Source: an uncultured Clostridia bacterium | GTDB taxonomy: Bacteria > Bacillota > Clostridia > Oscillospirales > Acutalibacteraceae | DNA: 64,000 bases | Direction of reading: 5' to 3' | Assembly (NCBI GenBank): GCA_937876205.1 | Contig: CALEII010000034.1 | Coordinates: 57,837 to 121,836, forward strand | Part shown: positions 18,124-25,663 of the stretch, piece after piece | Numbering within the stretch: the stretch's first letter is position 1 | How the letters are laid out: the number at the start of each line of letters is the position of its first letter | The notes under the pieces: model-generated | Told to the model about the DNA's origin: nothing | Database searches by the model: none | The model's input: the letters and a program-made list of their open reading frames with translations, nothing else | Made by a program: the position numbers and the translations under genes

Positions 18124-18868
18124 TTTCCTTCCCCCTTTTCAGAATTGAGAGCATTATTTTTTCGAGCATAATACTCAGAATAATAACAACCGCAGTCCAT
18201 GCAAACATTGCAGGCGGCTCAAAATATATTTTTGATTCGTAAATTCCGTTACCGATTGACATTTTCGGGTTGCAGATAACTTCAGCTGCAATGCCGGCTT
18301 TCCATGCAAGCCCCATTGCTGTTGTTGCCGCCGAAATAAAATACGGCTTAACAGAAGGAATATAAAGCTTTAAAAGCTTTTTGCCGAATGATACACCGAA
18401 GGCATCTGACATTTCAATCAGCTGTCTGTCAGTTTCACAAAAGCCTGTTTTGATGTTTGAATAAACAAACGGGAAAACTATAAGAGCCGTTGCAAAAGAC
18501 GGTATATTGCCTGTTTTAAGCCATATAACCGCAAGAATTATAAAAGATGCAACGGGCGTTGCTTTAATGATGCTGACAAGAGGAGAAAGGAATTCTGAAA
18601 AACCTTTAAAAAACGACGAAACAGCACCTGTCAGAACACCGGCAAGTGTACCTGTAACAAATCCCACTGAGATTCTTATTACCGAGAATAAAACTGATAA
18701 CCAGAATTCATCCGTAACTGCTAATTTACAGAGCTCTGAAGCAGTTTCAACAGGTGACGGCAGAATTGCCGAAAGCCCGACTATGGCAGACAGTGCCTGC
18801 CATATGCCGAGCCATATAAGTGCAATAACTATTTTTTTGCCAGCTGATTTAAGCGTTTGTGTCAACAT
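18116..18868 (-). CDS. ABC transporter permease (SsuC/TauC type)
   Basis: About 250 aa with six membrane helices and the BPD-transporter motif region FGVSFGKKLLKLYIPS (EAA loop, near 160-175). It is the membrane channel of a nitrate/sulfonate/taurine-type importer. The frame is open to an ATG at 18880, but GGTGAT sits 7 nt before the ATG at 18868 (peptide MLTQTLKSAG), which I take as the start. Even so the gene overlaps the end of the binding-protein gene by 20 nt, so translation is probably coupled. Its 3' end overlaps the ATPase gene by 8 nt. Confidence 0.88.
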   Translation of the reverse strand: MLTQTLKSAGKKIVIALIWLGIWQALSAIVGLSAILPSPVETASELCKLAVTDEFWLSVLFSVIRISVGFVTGTLAGVLTGAVSSFFKGFSEFLSPLVSIIKATPVASFIILAVIWLKTGNIPSFATALIVFPFVYSNIKTGFCETDRQLIEMSDAFGVSFGKKLLKLYIPSVKPYFISAATTAMGLAWKAGIAAEVICNPKMSIGNGIYESKIYFEPPAMFAWTAVVIILSIMLEKIMLSILKRGKEND

Positions 18869-19889
18869 AGAAATCATCACCGGGCATCTGTCCGCCGATT
18901 ATTTTTGCATTCTGTTCAAAGAGAACATTATAACAGCTGCTGAGAGCCTGCTTCATTTCTGAACCTGTGTAGCATACGATGTTTGCGTTGGGAATTGCTT
19001 TCTTTGCAACTGCTGCAGGCATAATACCGTGTGCATCAATAAGAGCTGCTGCTTCATCAATATTTGAATTGACATAGTTTACTGATTCACTGTAGTCTGT
19101 AAGGAACTTCTTTACAGCATCCTTGTTTTCTTCATAGAACTTTGCATTGACAGCGATACATCCCATTGTGAGTGTGCAGTCACCAGTCTTTTCCCATTCT
19201 TTTGTGATATTGATTGCAACTGAGAATGAGCTGTCCTTTGTGATAATCTGTGATACAAAGGGCTCAGGGAGAAGAACTGCATCGTAACCGCCTGCAATAG
19301 CCTTGGTAACTGATTCAGCGTGCTCTGTTGAGAATTCAATATTCACATCTGTACCGATTACGAGACCGTTTGACTCAAGAACATAGTTGAGAGCATATTC
19401 CGCAATTGTACCCTGACCTGAAGCAAGAATTGTCTTGCCCTTGAGGTCTTCTACAGATGAAACAGCGCCGTCTTTTGTCACAATGTAAAGAACACCGAGA
19501 GTATTAACAGCAATTACCTTGACCTTACCCTGAGATTTCTGATAAAGGGTAGCAGCAAGATTTGTGGGAACGGCAGCAATGTCGTATTCACCCTTCATAA
19601 GCTTGGGGCCGACAGTTGTTGCATCAGTATCAAGTGTGATATTGTAGTTGTTTTCTGTCTCACCGTTGTCTGACTTTGTCCACATATAAGCTCCACCCAT
19701 ACCTGTAGGACCTTTGAGAAGGGATACATTGACAGCGTCTGTCACAGCTTCTGTGCTCAGGTCTTCATTTGTGAGGATTTCAGCTTCTGTTGTGTTTTCT
19801 TCGTCTGTTTTTGTGTCTGCGCAGGCTGCAAATGAGAGCATAATCATCACAACAGCCATAACGAGAGCAAGAATTTTTGTTTTTTTCAT
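18849..19889 (-). CDS. ABC transporter substrate-binding lipoprotein (NMT1/SsuA-like)
   Basis: 346 aa. Signal peptide with lipobox FAAC (Cys22), then an acidic linker rich in Asp, Glu and Thr, then a type II periplasmic-binding fold. LLKGPTGMGGAYMW, KGEYDIAAVPTNLAATL and VEDLKGKTILASGQGTI correspond to the ligand-binding loops of the NMT1/SsuA/TauA family. It captures a small ligand outside the cell and hands it to the permease. GGAGTG precedes the ATG. The ligand cannot be assigned: sulfonate, thiamine pyrimidine, nitrate and others share this family. It lies 24 bp after the Crp/Fnr regulator that probably controls it. Confidence 0.9.
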   Translation of the reverse strand: MKKTKILALVMAVVMIMLSFAACADTKTDEENTTEAEILTNEDLSTEAVTDAVNVSLLKGPTGMGGAYMWTKSDNGETENNYNITLDTDATTVGPKLMKGEYDIAAVPTNLAATLYQKSQGKVKVIAVNTLGVLYIVTKDGAVSSVEDLKGKTILASGQGTIAEYALNYVLESNGLVIGTDVNIEFSTEHAESVTKAIAGGYDAVLLPEPFVSQIITKDSSFSVAINITKEWEKTGDCTLTMGCIAVNAKFYEENKDAVKKFLTDYSESVNYVNSNIDEAAALIDAHGIMPAAVAKKAIPNANIVCYTGSEMKQALSSCYNVLFEQNAKIIGGQMPGDDFYVDTNA

Positions 19890-19913
19890 TTTTGTTCACT
19901 CCTGTGAAATAAT

Positions 19914-20582
19914 TTATTGAATATTCTGAAGCGCTTCAAGATCATTGATGATGATTTTTTTACCGTCACGGGTAATAACACCGTCATTTTCAAGACTCTC
20001 AAAGGCTCTGTATACAGATGCTCTGCCCACATTGATTGCATCTGCCGCAGCAGTTATGCTGTAGGGCAGAATTGAAAAAGAATTATCTTCATTTGTGTAC
20101 TGAAGAATAAAGGATGCAACCTTCTGAATTGTTTCGGATTTTGTGTAAGTACTGATTTTTCTGTTGAGAAAATGTATTTTCTCAGAGAGAATTTTTATAT
20201 AATTCTCAGAAACAGAAGGGTACTGTGCAAAAATCTTTTTTACATCTTCCTTAGAAAAAACTGCAAGTGTTGTTTTTTCAAGAGCTGTGATTTCTGTCAG
20301 ATAGCTGTCTTTTTCATAGAAAAGGGTAGCCATACCGAAGATATCACCGTCTGAAAGAATGTTCAGAAGAATGTTTGATTTACCACTGTGCTTTGTCACT
20401 GAGGCACGCCCTTTGATAATTATAACCAGACTGCGTGTATATTTTGTTTCAGAAAAAATAATGTCATTTTTTTCTTTGACTGAAACACACATATATTCTT
20501 CAGCGATTCTGCAAAGCTCTTTTTCATTTATTCCTGCAAAAAGAGGACATTTGATGAGTGAATTAAGAATCGATTTTTTCAC
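19914..20582 (-). CDS. Crp/Fnr family transcriptional regulator
   Basis: 222 aa from a GTG start at 20582. An N-terminal cyclic-nucleotide-binding-type beta-barrel (about 10-125) includes LSDGDIFGMATLFYE; a long dimerisation helix follows, then a C-terminal winged helix with SITAAADAINVGRASVYRAFESLE. I see no FNR-like N-terminal cysteine cluster, so the effector is unknown. The frame stays open to 20642, but the promoter -10 and a palindrome lie in that stretch, and GGAG lies 7 nt before GTG, so the short form is chosen. It heads an apparent operon with the ABC importer and probably controls its own promoter. Confidence 0.9.
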   Translation of the reverse strand: MKKSILNSLIKCPLFAGINEKELCRIAEEYMCVSVKEKNDIIFSETKYTRSLVIIIKGRASVTKHSGKSNILLNILSDGDIFGMATLFYEKDSYLTEITALEKTTLAVFSKEDVKKIFAQYPSVSENYIKILSEKIHFLNRKISTYTKSETIQKVASFILQYTNEDNSFSILPYSITAAADAINVGRASVYRAFESLENDGVITRDGKKIIINDLEALQNIQ

Positions 20583-20598
20583 AAAAACACTCCAAATC

Positions 20599-20614
20599 TG
20601 TATCATATGATACA
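20599..20614. promoter_or_regulatory. Perfect 16-bp palindrome, likely Crp/Fnr operator
   Basis: TGTATCATATGATACA is its own reverse complement. It spans from the edge of the -10 box across the expected transcription start of the Crp/Fnr gene, the position of an autorepression site. Confidence 0.7.
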
Positions 20615-20642
20615 TTATACAATATAATTCTGAGATTGTCAA
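20614..20642 (-). promoter_or_regulatory. Consensus sigma-A promoter of the Crp/Fnr-ABC operon
   Basis: TTGACA (20642-20637), 17-nt spacer, TATAAT (20619-20614) on the minus strand: exact consensus in both boxes. Expected start near 20607, 25 nt before the GTG. Confidence 0.85.
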
Positions 20643-20670
20643 TAATTAAACAATCTTTAAAATAAATATA

Positions 20671-20698
20671 GCAGTTACTGCTGAAAAACAGTAACTGC
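20671..20698 (-). terminator. Terminator hairpin after the lysozyme gene
   Basis: Ten-bp stem GCAGTTACTG / CAGTAACTGC with an 8-nt loop, followed on the minus strand by an AT-rich tail. It is 58 bp past the lysozyme stop codon. The stem resembles the GCAGTTGCTG hairpins at 8100 and 9327. Confidence 0.6.
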
Positions 20699-20756
20699 CG
20701 GTTGTTTTATTATGCAAAATTGATATTTAACAGCAATAAAATTGTCGTTTTGCCTA

Positions 20757-22349
20757 TTACTCTAGTTTTGATGCTTTTCTTAGTATTGTTCTGGCATCAG
20801 ACGCTGTGATTTTTTCGTCGCCATTCATATCTGCTGCCTGAGTCTGCTTTTCTGTTAGTTTTTCAAGCCCTGCTGAGCATCTGAGAGCTTTTCTTGCATC
20901 AGCAGCTGTGATTGTGCCGTTGCCGTCAACATCACCTTTTTTTCTGTTTTCAGGCTCCTTGTTATATCCGAGGTCCTTTATCAGCTCAGGGTAATTAATA
21001 TAGCAGATATTAAGGTCAGTGTAGTTTGCATCTATACCGCTTACACTGCCGTACTCTGTGTATTGCCACATACCGTAATCGCCTGTGTACTGACATTTGT
21101 CACGCCAGTCAGCAATCCAGAGTGCATTTTTTGTGAACAGTGCAGGTGTGTAATAATCCTCAGCCCAGCTTGTGCTGCAATATACACCTGAATAGATGTT
21201 TTCTTCTTCCATTACATCAATGAAAGCCTTTGTTGTTTTAAATATCTGTGTTTTTCCTGTTCTTTCAACAACCTTGTCTTCCATATCTATGTACACGGGC
21301 ATATCGAATTCAAGGTTATTTTCTCTTATTTCTTTTATAATATAATTTGCTTCTTCACGGGCTTCGTCCTCTGTTGTTGCTGCTGAATAGACGTAACAGC
21401 CTATGTGAAGACCTGCATCTTTTGCGCCCTGATAATATTCATAGAATTTTTCATCAGTATGTATTACTTTTGTTGCAGTGCCTCTGAATGCAAGTCTTAT
21501 GATAACAGCATCAATATCGGCTTTAGCAATCTTATCCCAGTTGATATTACCCTGCCATTTTGAAATATCGATTACATTCCATTTTACGGCATATTCAGAT
21601 GTATCAGTGTGTGAGTCATCATAGGGCACAACATAGTCAAGATGTACCCAGCCTGTTTTTCCGTCATATTCAAGCTGCCCCCAGTCACCTCGTATGCTTG
21701 TGATTGTGACAATTGTGCCAAGGGGAATTGAGCAATAAGCTTCAGCAGATGTGGTAGGCTCTGCTCTGAAATTCAGTGCAGATGCAGTGGTCATATGCTT
21801 GCCGGGTGTGTGCATTGCCGAAATATTATAGTCAGGTGTTGCATAGGCGTAAATTTTGCTGAGAGTCACTGAATAGAGCTTTTTTCTGACAACACCGTTT
21901 TCATCACCTATGATTGCCGTGACATATTCATTGTCTGATGAAAGAACTATACCGCAAAGGTCAATTTCACCGTTTTTTGTCAGAAAGATAATATCACCTT
22001 CAGCAGGAAGATGCTCATCGGGATTGTGAATTTTTACACTTTCTTCAAAGAACTCATAAAGCTTTCTGACATCGGCAGTTCTGAGAATTACTCCCTCAGG
22101 TGCAGATGCCTCATTTGCACACCAGCCGAGAAAGGCTGCACTTGCGTTTGAAAAACTGCCTGAAACAGCACTGCTGTATTTTGATTTTCCGTCTTCAGCT
22201 TCATAGCCTATCTGAGTGCCTGCAATAGCAATGATATCGTTTTTCAGTTCACCCGTGTTATTATGAGTATTTTCAAACTCAGCACCTGCAATAAGTACAG
22301 AGCCAAACAATAAAATACAAATAAGAATTGCTGATAAAATCCTTTTCAT
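20757..22349 (-). CDS. Secreted GH25 lysozyme with SH3b and type I dockerin
   Basis: 530 aa. Residues 1-23 are a signal peptide. Residues 35-175 resemble a CHAP/NlpC-type amidase domain, but its expected catalytic Cys and His positions read NASAAF and DLCGIV, so it is probably inactive. Residues 185-243 form an SH3b cell-wall domain (LNFRAEP to GWVHLDYV). Residues 255-455 form a GH25 muramidase with DISKWQG and the acidic catalytic block VYIDMED. Residues 471-530 are a dockerin with two Ca2+ loops (DVDGNGTITAAD and DMNGDEKITASD). It should cut peptidoglycan outside the cell, possibly anchored through a cohesin. The start at 22349 has AAAGGG six bases upstream; earlier in-frame ATGs overlap the previous gene. 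Confidence 0.92.
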   Translation of the reverse strand: MKRILSAILICILLFGSVLIAGAEFENTHNNTGELKNDIIAIAGTQIGYEAEDGKSKYSSAVSGSFSNASAAFLGWCANEASAPEGVILRTADVRKLYEFFEESVKIHNPDEHLPAEGDIIFLTKNGEIDLCGIVLSSDNEYVTAIIGDENGVVRKKLYSVTLSKIYAYATPDYNISAMHTPGKHMTTASALNFRAEPTTSAEAYCSIPLGTIVTITSIRGDWGQLEYDGKTGWVHLDYVVPYDDSHTDTSEYAVKWNVIDISKWQGNINWDKIAKADIDAVIIRLAFRGTATKVIHTDEKFYEYYQGAKDAGLHIGCYVYSAATTEDEAREEANYIIKEIRENNLEFDMPVYIDMEDKVVERTGKTQIFKTTKAFIDVMEEENIYSGVYCSTSWAEDYYTPALFTKNALWIADWRDKCQYTGDYGMWQYTEYGSVSGIDANYTDLNICYINYPELIKDLGYNKEPENRKKGDVDGNGTITAADARKALRCSAGLEKLTEKQTQAADMNGDEKITASDARTILRKASKLE

Positions 22350-22371
22350 TTTAAACCCTTTCATTGATAAA

Positions 22372-23076
22372 TCAATAGAAAAATTTCCTTGTAAGCCAGC
22401 TGTAAAGCTTTTCATTGTGCTCAACAGCAACAAAGAAAAGAAGTAAAATAAGGCTTGAAACACCTATAATGAGCGTAATATAAGTTGCCACAACTGAGTA
22501 AGCATAAAGATTTATGATAAGGCAGATGTATACACAAAGCACTGTGAATGCTGTGAGAACTGCAATTGCTGCCTGAGTTTTCTTTCTCTGTTTTGAGAAA
22601 AATGCAGTCAGAATGCCGACACACAGGAACACTCCGATATCAAGTGGGATTGCCAGCTTCCAGAACCAACCTGTCTGTGCAGAGTTAAGATAATAGAATA
22701 TAAATATATATGCAGCGGTAGCTACAGCATCAATAGTGAGAATCAGATATGGCATCTTTTTCTTCATAATGAACGGGAATATGAATAAAAACCAGAACAT
22801 AAGTGAAGACGAAACAACATAGATGCACCATAATATTTCAGGCGTAAAGAGAAGATTCGTTATAACGCATACAACATTGGGTATGAGCAGAAGAATTGAA
22901 AAAATTATTGCTGCATATCTGTTTTTTGATGCAACAGGAATTTCAATATTTGCAGGGAACGGAGGCTCGCTCTTTTCGTTTTTAAGTATGTTGGGATTTA
23001 TAACAGATGTATCACATAACGGACAGCTTAATGCACTGTTGTCAAGCTCAACACCGCAATTCACACAGTAGGACAT
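22372..23076 (-). CDS. Zinc-ribbon membrane protein (DUF6320-like)
   Basis: 234 aa. An N-terminal zinc ribbon YCVNCGVELDNSALSCPLC (two CxxC pairs, residues 3-21) is followed by a Pro/Glu-rich linker and about six membrane helices. I associate this layout with the DUF6320 family, which is commonly found next to alcohol-acetyltransferase-like genes, as here. Function unknown. GAAAGGAG precedes the ATG. The previous gene (acyltransferase) is separated from it by a 172-bp inverted-repeat element; the lysozyme starts 22 bp downstream. Confidence 0.8.
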   Translation of the reverse strand: MSYCVNCGVELDNSALSCPLCDTSVINPNILKNEKSEPPFPANIEIPVASKNRYAAIIFSILLLIPNVVCVITNLLFTPEILWCIYVVSSSLMFWFLFIFPFIMKKKMPYLILTIDAVATAAYIFIFYYLNSAQTGWFWKLAIPLDIGVFLCVGILTAFFSKQRKKTQAAIAVLTAFTVLCVYICLIINLYAYSVVATYITLIIGVSSLILLLFFVAVEHNEKLYSWLTRKFFY

Positions 23077-23102
23077 ATTTTTCTCCTTTCAGAAAATCAG
23101 AC

Positions 23103-23274
23103 TTTGTCGGGCTGCTTTATTGATATCGTGTAGGGACCGATGCCCACATCGGTCCGTAAAGTTTCATATGTGCCGTCGGACCGATGTCGTGCTGGTCCCT
23201 ACGAAGATTGGTTTTTTTGATACGGACGTCCAATGGACGCCCCTACGATTGGTTTGTTCAATCATCCCGACAAA
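23103..23274. repeat. MITE-like palindromic element with terminal inverted repeats
   Basis: The element is bounded by TTTGTCGGG (23103-23111) and its exact complement CCCGACAAA (23266-23274); similarity extends inward with mismatches to about 16 bp. Inside are GC-rich palindromes unlike the AT-rich surroundings: GGACCGATG / CATCGGTCC, an outer pair GTAGGGACC / GGTCCCTAC, and GTCC-AAT-GGAC. No coding sequence. The right end touches the stop codon (23275-23277) of the acyltransferase gene. It resembles short palindromic intergenic repeats containing GTAGGG motifs known in many clostridial genomes. Confidence 0.75.
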
Positions 23275-24561
23275 TTACTGTTTGTTGCTTTCAATCTTAA
23301 CGTGAATTCCTTCTTTCACAAGGAAACGGAAGAATTCCCGTTCAGGCTCTGTTTCTTTATACATATTTGAAAATGTTATTGCCATTGTGTTGCCGATTGA
23401 TGCTGCACCGACTCTTGCACCGTTAAGTCTGCCGGGGCTAGGCATAAGAATAAAGCTCTCAACGTGCTCAAGCATTTCATCGGGAACCTTCACAACACCT
23501 ACGTTTGTAAAAACTGATGTTGTTGTTTTTTCTGCTCCGAAGGCAAACACAAGACCGACTGCAAGGTCTTTTATAAACAGAGGAAGAAATCTCATAAACG
23601 GATTTTTTTCCATAGCGAGATTTGCTGCAAACATAACCGATAAATGCTTCGGATTGTTTGTAAGACGAAGACTCAGTGACAGGTGTCTGAGTACCTCTTC
23701 AAATGTATAGTCACCCCAGTTGGGATCAATTCTCAGGTTGTAATTGACTGAAAAATTTCTCAGAGTTTTTGATTCAAACTGATTTCTTGAGTTGACAGGT
23801 ATCTGCATACAGACTTCTTTTTGTCTGATTCTTTCATTTTTCTGAAACTGAATATGCTGATACATCAGTATTCCTGCAAGGTATTCGGTTATTGTCACAC
23901 CGTATTCTTTTGCTTTAGCCTTGACCTTGTCAACCGGAATATAGCCTGTGGTGATGATTGATGTGTGTTTCGGCATTCTTGTGCCTTTTTTATGATATGT
24001 TTTAAACATAGGCAGTTTTTCTGAGCCTGTTTTTGATGCATATTTTACAAACGAATCTTCAATTTCTTCGGCCTTTGGTTGCTCGTTGATGTCAAGCACC
24101 ATTCCCCCTGAAGGTATATTGAAGCCTTTCATTCTCAGATATTCTGCGGTAATTGTGTTCAGAAAAACGCACGCGCCGTACCCGTCCGTCAGGGCATGGA
24201 AAATCTCAAGCGTGATTCTGTTTTTGTAATAAAATATTCTGAACATATATCTGTTGTTTTCATTGTATTTTATACGCAGACACGGATTGTTTGCGTCAGG
24301 CAGAACAACAGGAGGCTCGGGGTTTTTCTCTATGTAATGCCAGAAAAAACCGTTGCGGAGCCTGACTGCCATAGTTGGGAATCTGGGCAGACATTTTTTT
24401 GCAGCTTCAAGCAATGTGTCGGGGTCAACCTCTTCTTTGAGAACTATTGTTGCTCTTATGACATTGGACCAGGTCTGAGTGTTCTGACCGGGGAAAACAG
24501 TTCCTGCATTGTCGAGTTTGAACCACGTTTTGTTTTTAATGTTTCTCTTGATTTTTTCCAT
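23275..24561 (-). CDS. Condensation-fold acyltransferase (alcohol acetyltransferase-like)
   Basis: 428 aa of the CoA-dependent acyltransferase superfamily that includes condensation domains, PapA and alcohol acetyltransferases. The active-site motif is EIFHALTDGYGA (His-x3-Asp-Gly, near residue 143); a C-terminal FTNVGVVKVP block near 365 corresponds to the second conserved region (DFGWG-like position). It should transfer an acyl group to a hydroxyl or amine; substrate unknown. It starts 12 bp after ispG and is followed by a zinc-ribbon membrane protein, a pairing that suggests a membrane-lipid or wall modification. GAAAGG precedes the ATG. Confidence 0.8.
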   Translation of the reverse strand: MEKIKRNIKNKTWFKLDNAGTVFPGQNTQTWSNVIRATIVLKEEVDPDTLLEAAKKCLPRFPTMAVRLRNGFFWHYIEKNPEPPVVLPDANNPCLRIKYNENNRYMFRIFYYKNRITLEIFHALTDGYGACVFLNTITAEYLRMKGFNIPSGGMVLDINEQPKAEEIEDSFVKYASKTGSEKLPMFKTYHKKGTRMPKHTSIITTGYIPVDKVKAKAKEYGVTITEYLAGILMYQHIQFQKNERIRQKEVCMQIPVNSRNQFESKTLRNFSVNYNLRIDPNWGDYTFEEVLRHLSLSLRLTNNPKHLSVMFAANLAMEKNPFMRFLPLFIKDLAVGLVFAFGAEKTTTSVFTNVGVVKVPDEMLEHVESFILMPSPGRLNGARVGAASIGNTMAITFSNMYKETEPEREFFRFLVKEGIHVKIESNKQ

Positions 24562-24573
24562 AAGTACCTTTCA

Positions 24574-25629
24574 TCAGAAGGATGCTTCTATTTCATTTAT
24601 AAGTTCATCAATAAGCTTGTCCTCAGGGACTTTTCTGAGTATTTCACCTTTTTTGAATATAAGTCCGCAGCCGTCACCGCCCGCAATGCCGATGTCAGCT
24701 TCTCTTGCTTCGCCGGGGCCGTTAACTATACAGCCCATAATTGCAACCGTAATTTCCTTGTTGCAGTCTTTAAGGCGTTCTTCAGCCTCTGCCGCAAGTC
24801 TGATAAGGTCAATCTTTGTTCTTCCGCAGGTGGGGCAGGAGACGAATTTAACACCTTTGTTTCTCAGTCCCAGTGCCTTGAGAAGATCATATGCAGCATA
24901 TATTTCTTTTACGGGGTCAGCAGTAAGAGAGATTCTCATAGTATCGCCTATGCCGTTAAGCAGAAGTGCACCGAGTCCTGCTGATGATTTTATTATTCCC
25001 ATTCTTTCTGTACCGGCTTCGGTAACGCCGATATGAAGAGGGTAGTCACACATTTCTCCTACAATTGAGTATGCCTCAAATGACTTCATAACATCTGAAG
25101 ACTTGAGTGAAAGCACTATATTGTCAAAATCAAATTTCTCAAGAAGTGATGCGTGATACATTGCGCTTTCAGCCAGAGCCTGAGGAGTAGGTGAACCGTA
25201 TTTTGCAAGAATTTCTTTTTCAAGTGAACCTGAGTTTACTCCGATTCTTATGGGAATATTCTTTTCTCTGCACTTATCTGCTACAGCTTTTACACGGTCA
25301 TCAGAGCCTATGTTGCCGGGATTTATTCTTATTTTGTCTATTCCCGCTTCTGCACACTCAAGAGCGATTCTGTAGTCAAAATGGATATCTGCAACCACAG
25401 GGACAGAGAGCTTCTCTTTGAGCTTATAAACGGTATTCACACATTCAAGGTCAGGTACAGCTGTTCTTATGATTTCGCAGCCTGCTTTTTCAAGTCTGAG
25501 TGCCTGTTCAACACAGGCATCTGCATCCGATGCAAGAGTGTTAAGCATAGACTGAATAGCAACCGGATGATTTCCGCCGATTGTGATATTGCCGATTCTG
25601 ACTTCCTTGGCTTTTCTGCGTGTGTACAT
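24574..25629 (-). CDS. ispG: 4-hydroxy-3-methylbut-2-en-1-yl diphosphate synthase
   Basis: 351 aa, the short bacterial GcpE form. A TIM barrel opens with VRIGNITIGGNHPVAIQSM; the C-terminal Fe-S domain holds the cluster cysteines in VSCPTCGRTKIDL and MGCIVNGPGEA, followed by ADIGIAGG. It reduces MEcPP to HMBPP in the MEP isoprenoid pathway, using a [4Fe-4S] cluster. AAAGGTGATAAT precedes the ATG. It follows dxr and rseP in the same unit, supplying isoprenoid for the undecaprenyl synthase encoded further upstream. Confidence 0.97.
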   Translation of the reverse strand: MYTRRKAKEVRIGNITIGGNHPVAIQSMLNTLASDADACVEQALRLEKAGCEIIRTAVPDLECVNTVYKLKEKLSVPVVADIHFDYRIALECAEAGIDKIRINPGNIGSDDRVKAVADKCREKNIPIRIGVNSGSLEKEILAKYGSPTPQALAESAMYHASLLEKFDFDNIVLSLKSSDVMKSFEAYSIVGEMCDYPLHIGVTEAGTERMGIIKSSAGLGALLLNGIGDTMRISLTADPVKEIYAAYDLLKALGLRNKGVKFVSCPTCGRTKIDLIRLAAEAEERLKDCNKEITVAIMGCIVNGPGEAREADIGIAGGDGCGLIFKKGEILRKVPEDKLIDELINEIEASF

Positions 25630-25663
25630 ATTATCACCTTTTGGGATTGTTTATTCATTTTTA

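Noticed and set aside
20583..20642. Upstream in-frame extension of the Crp/Fnr gene
   Set aside because: It contains the -10 box, the palindrome and the transcription start, so it cannot be translated from that promoter.
24196..24984. 262-codon plus-strand frame
   Set aside because: Antisense to the acyltransferase and ispG, which have full catalytic motifs; no motif in the shadow frame.
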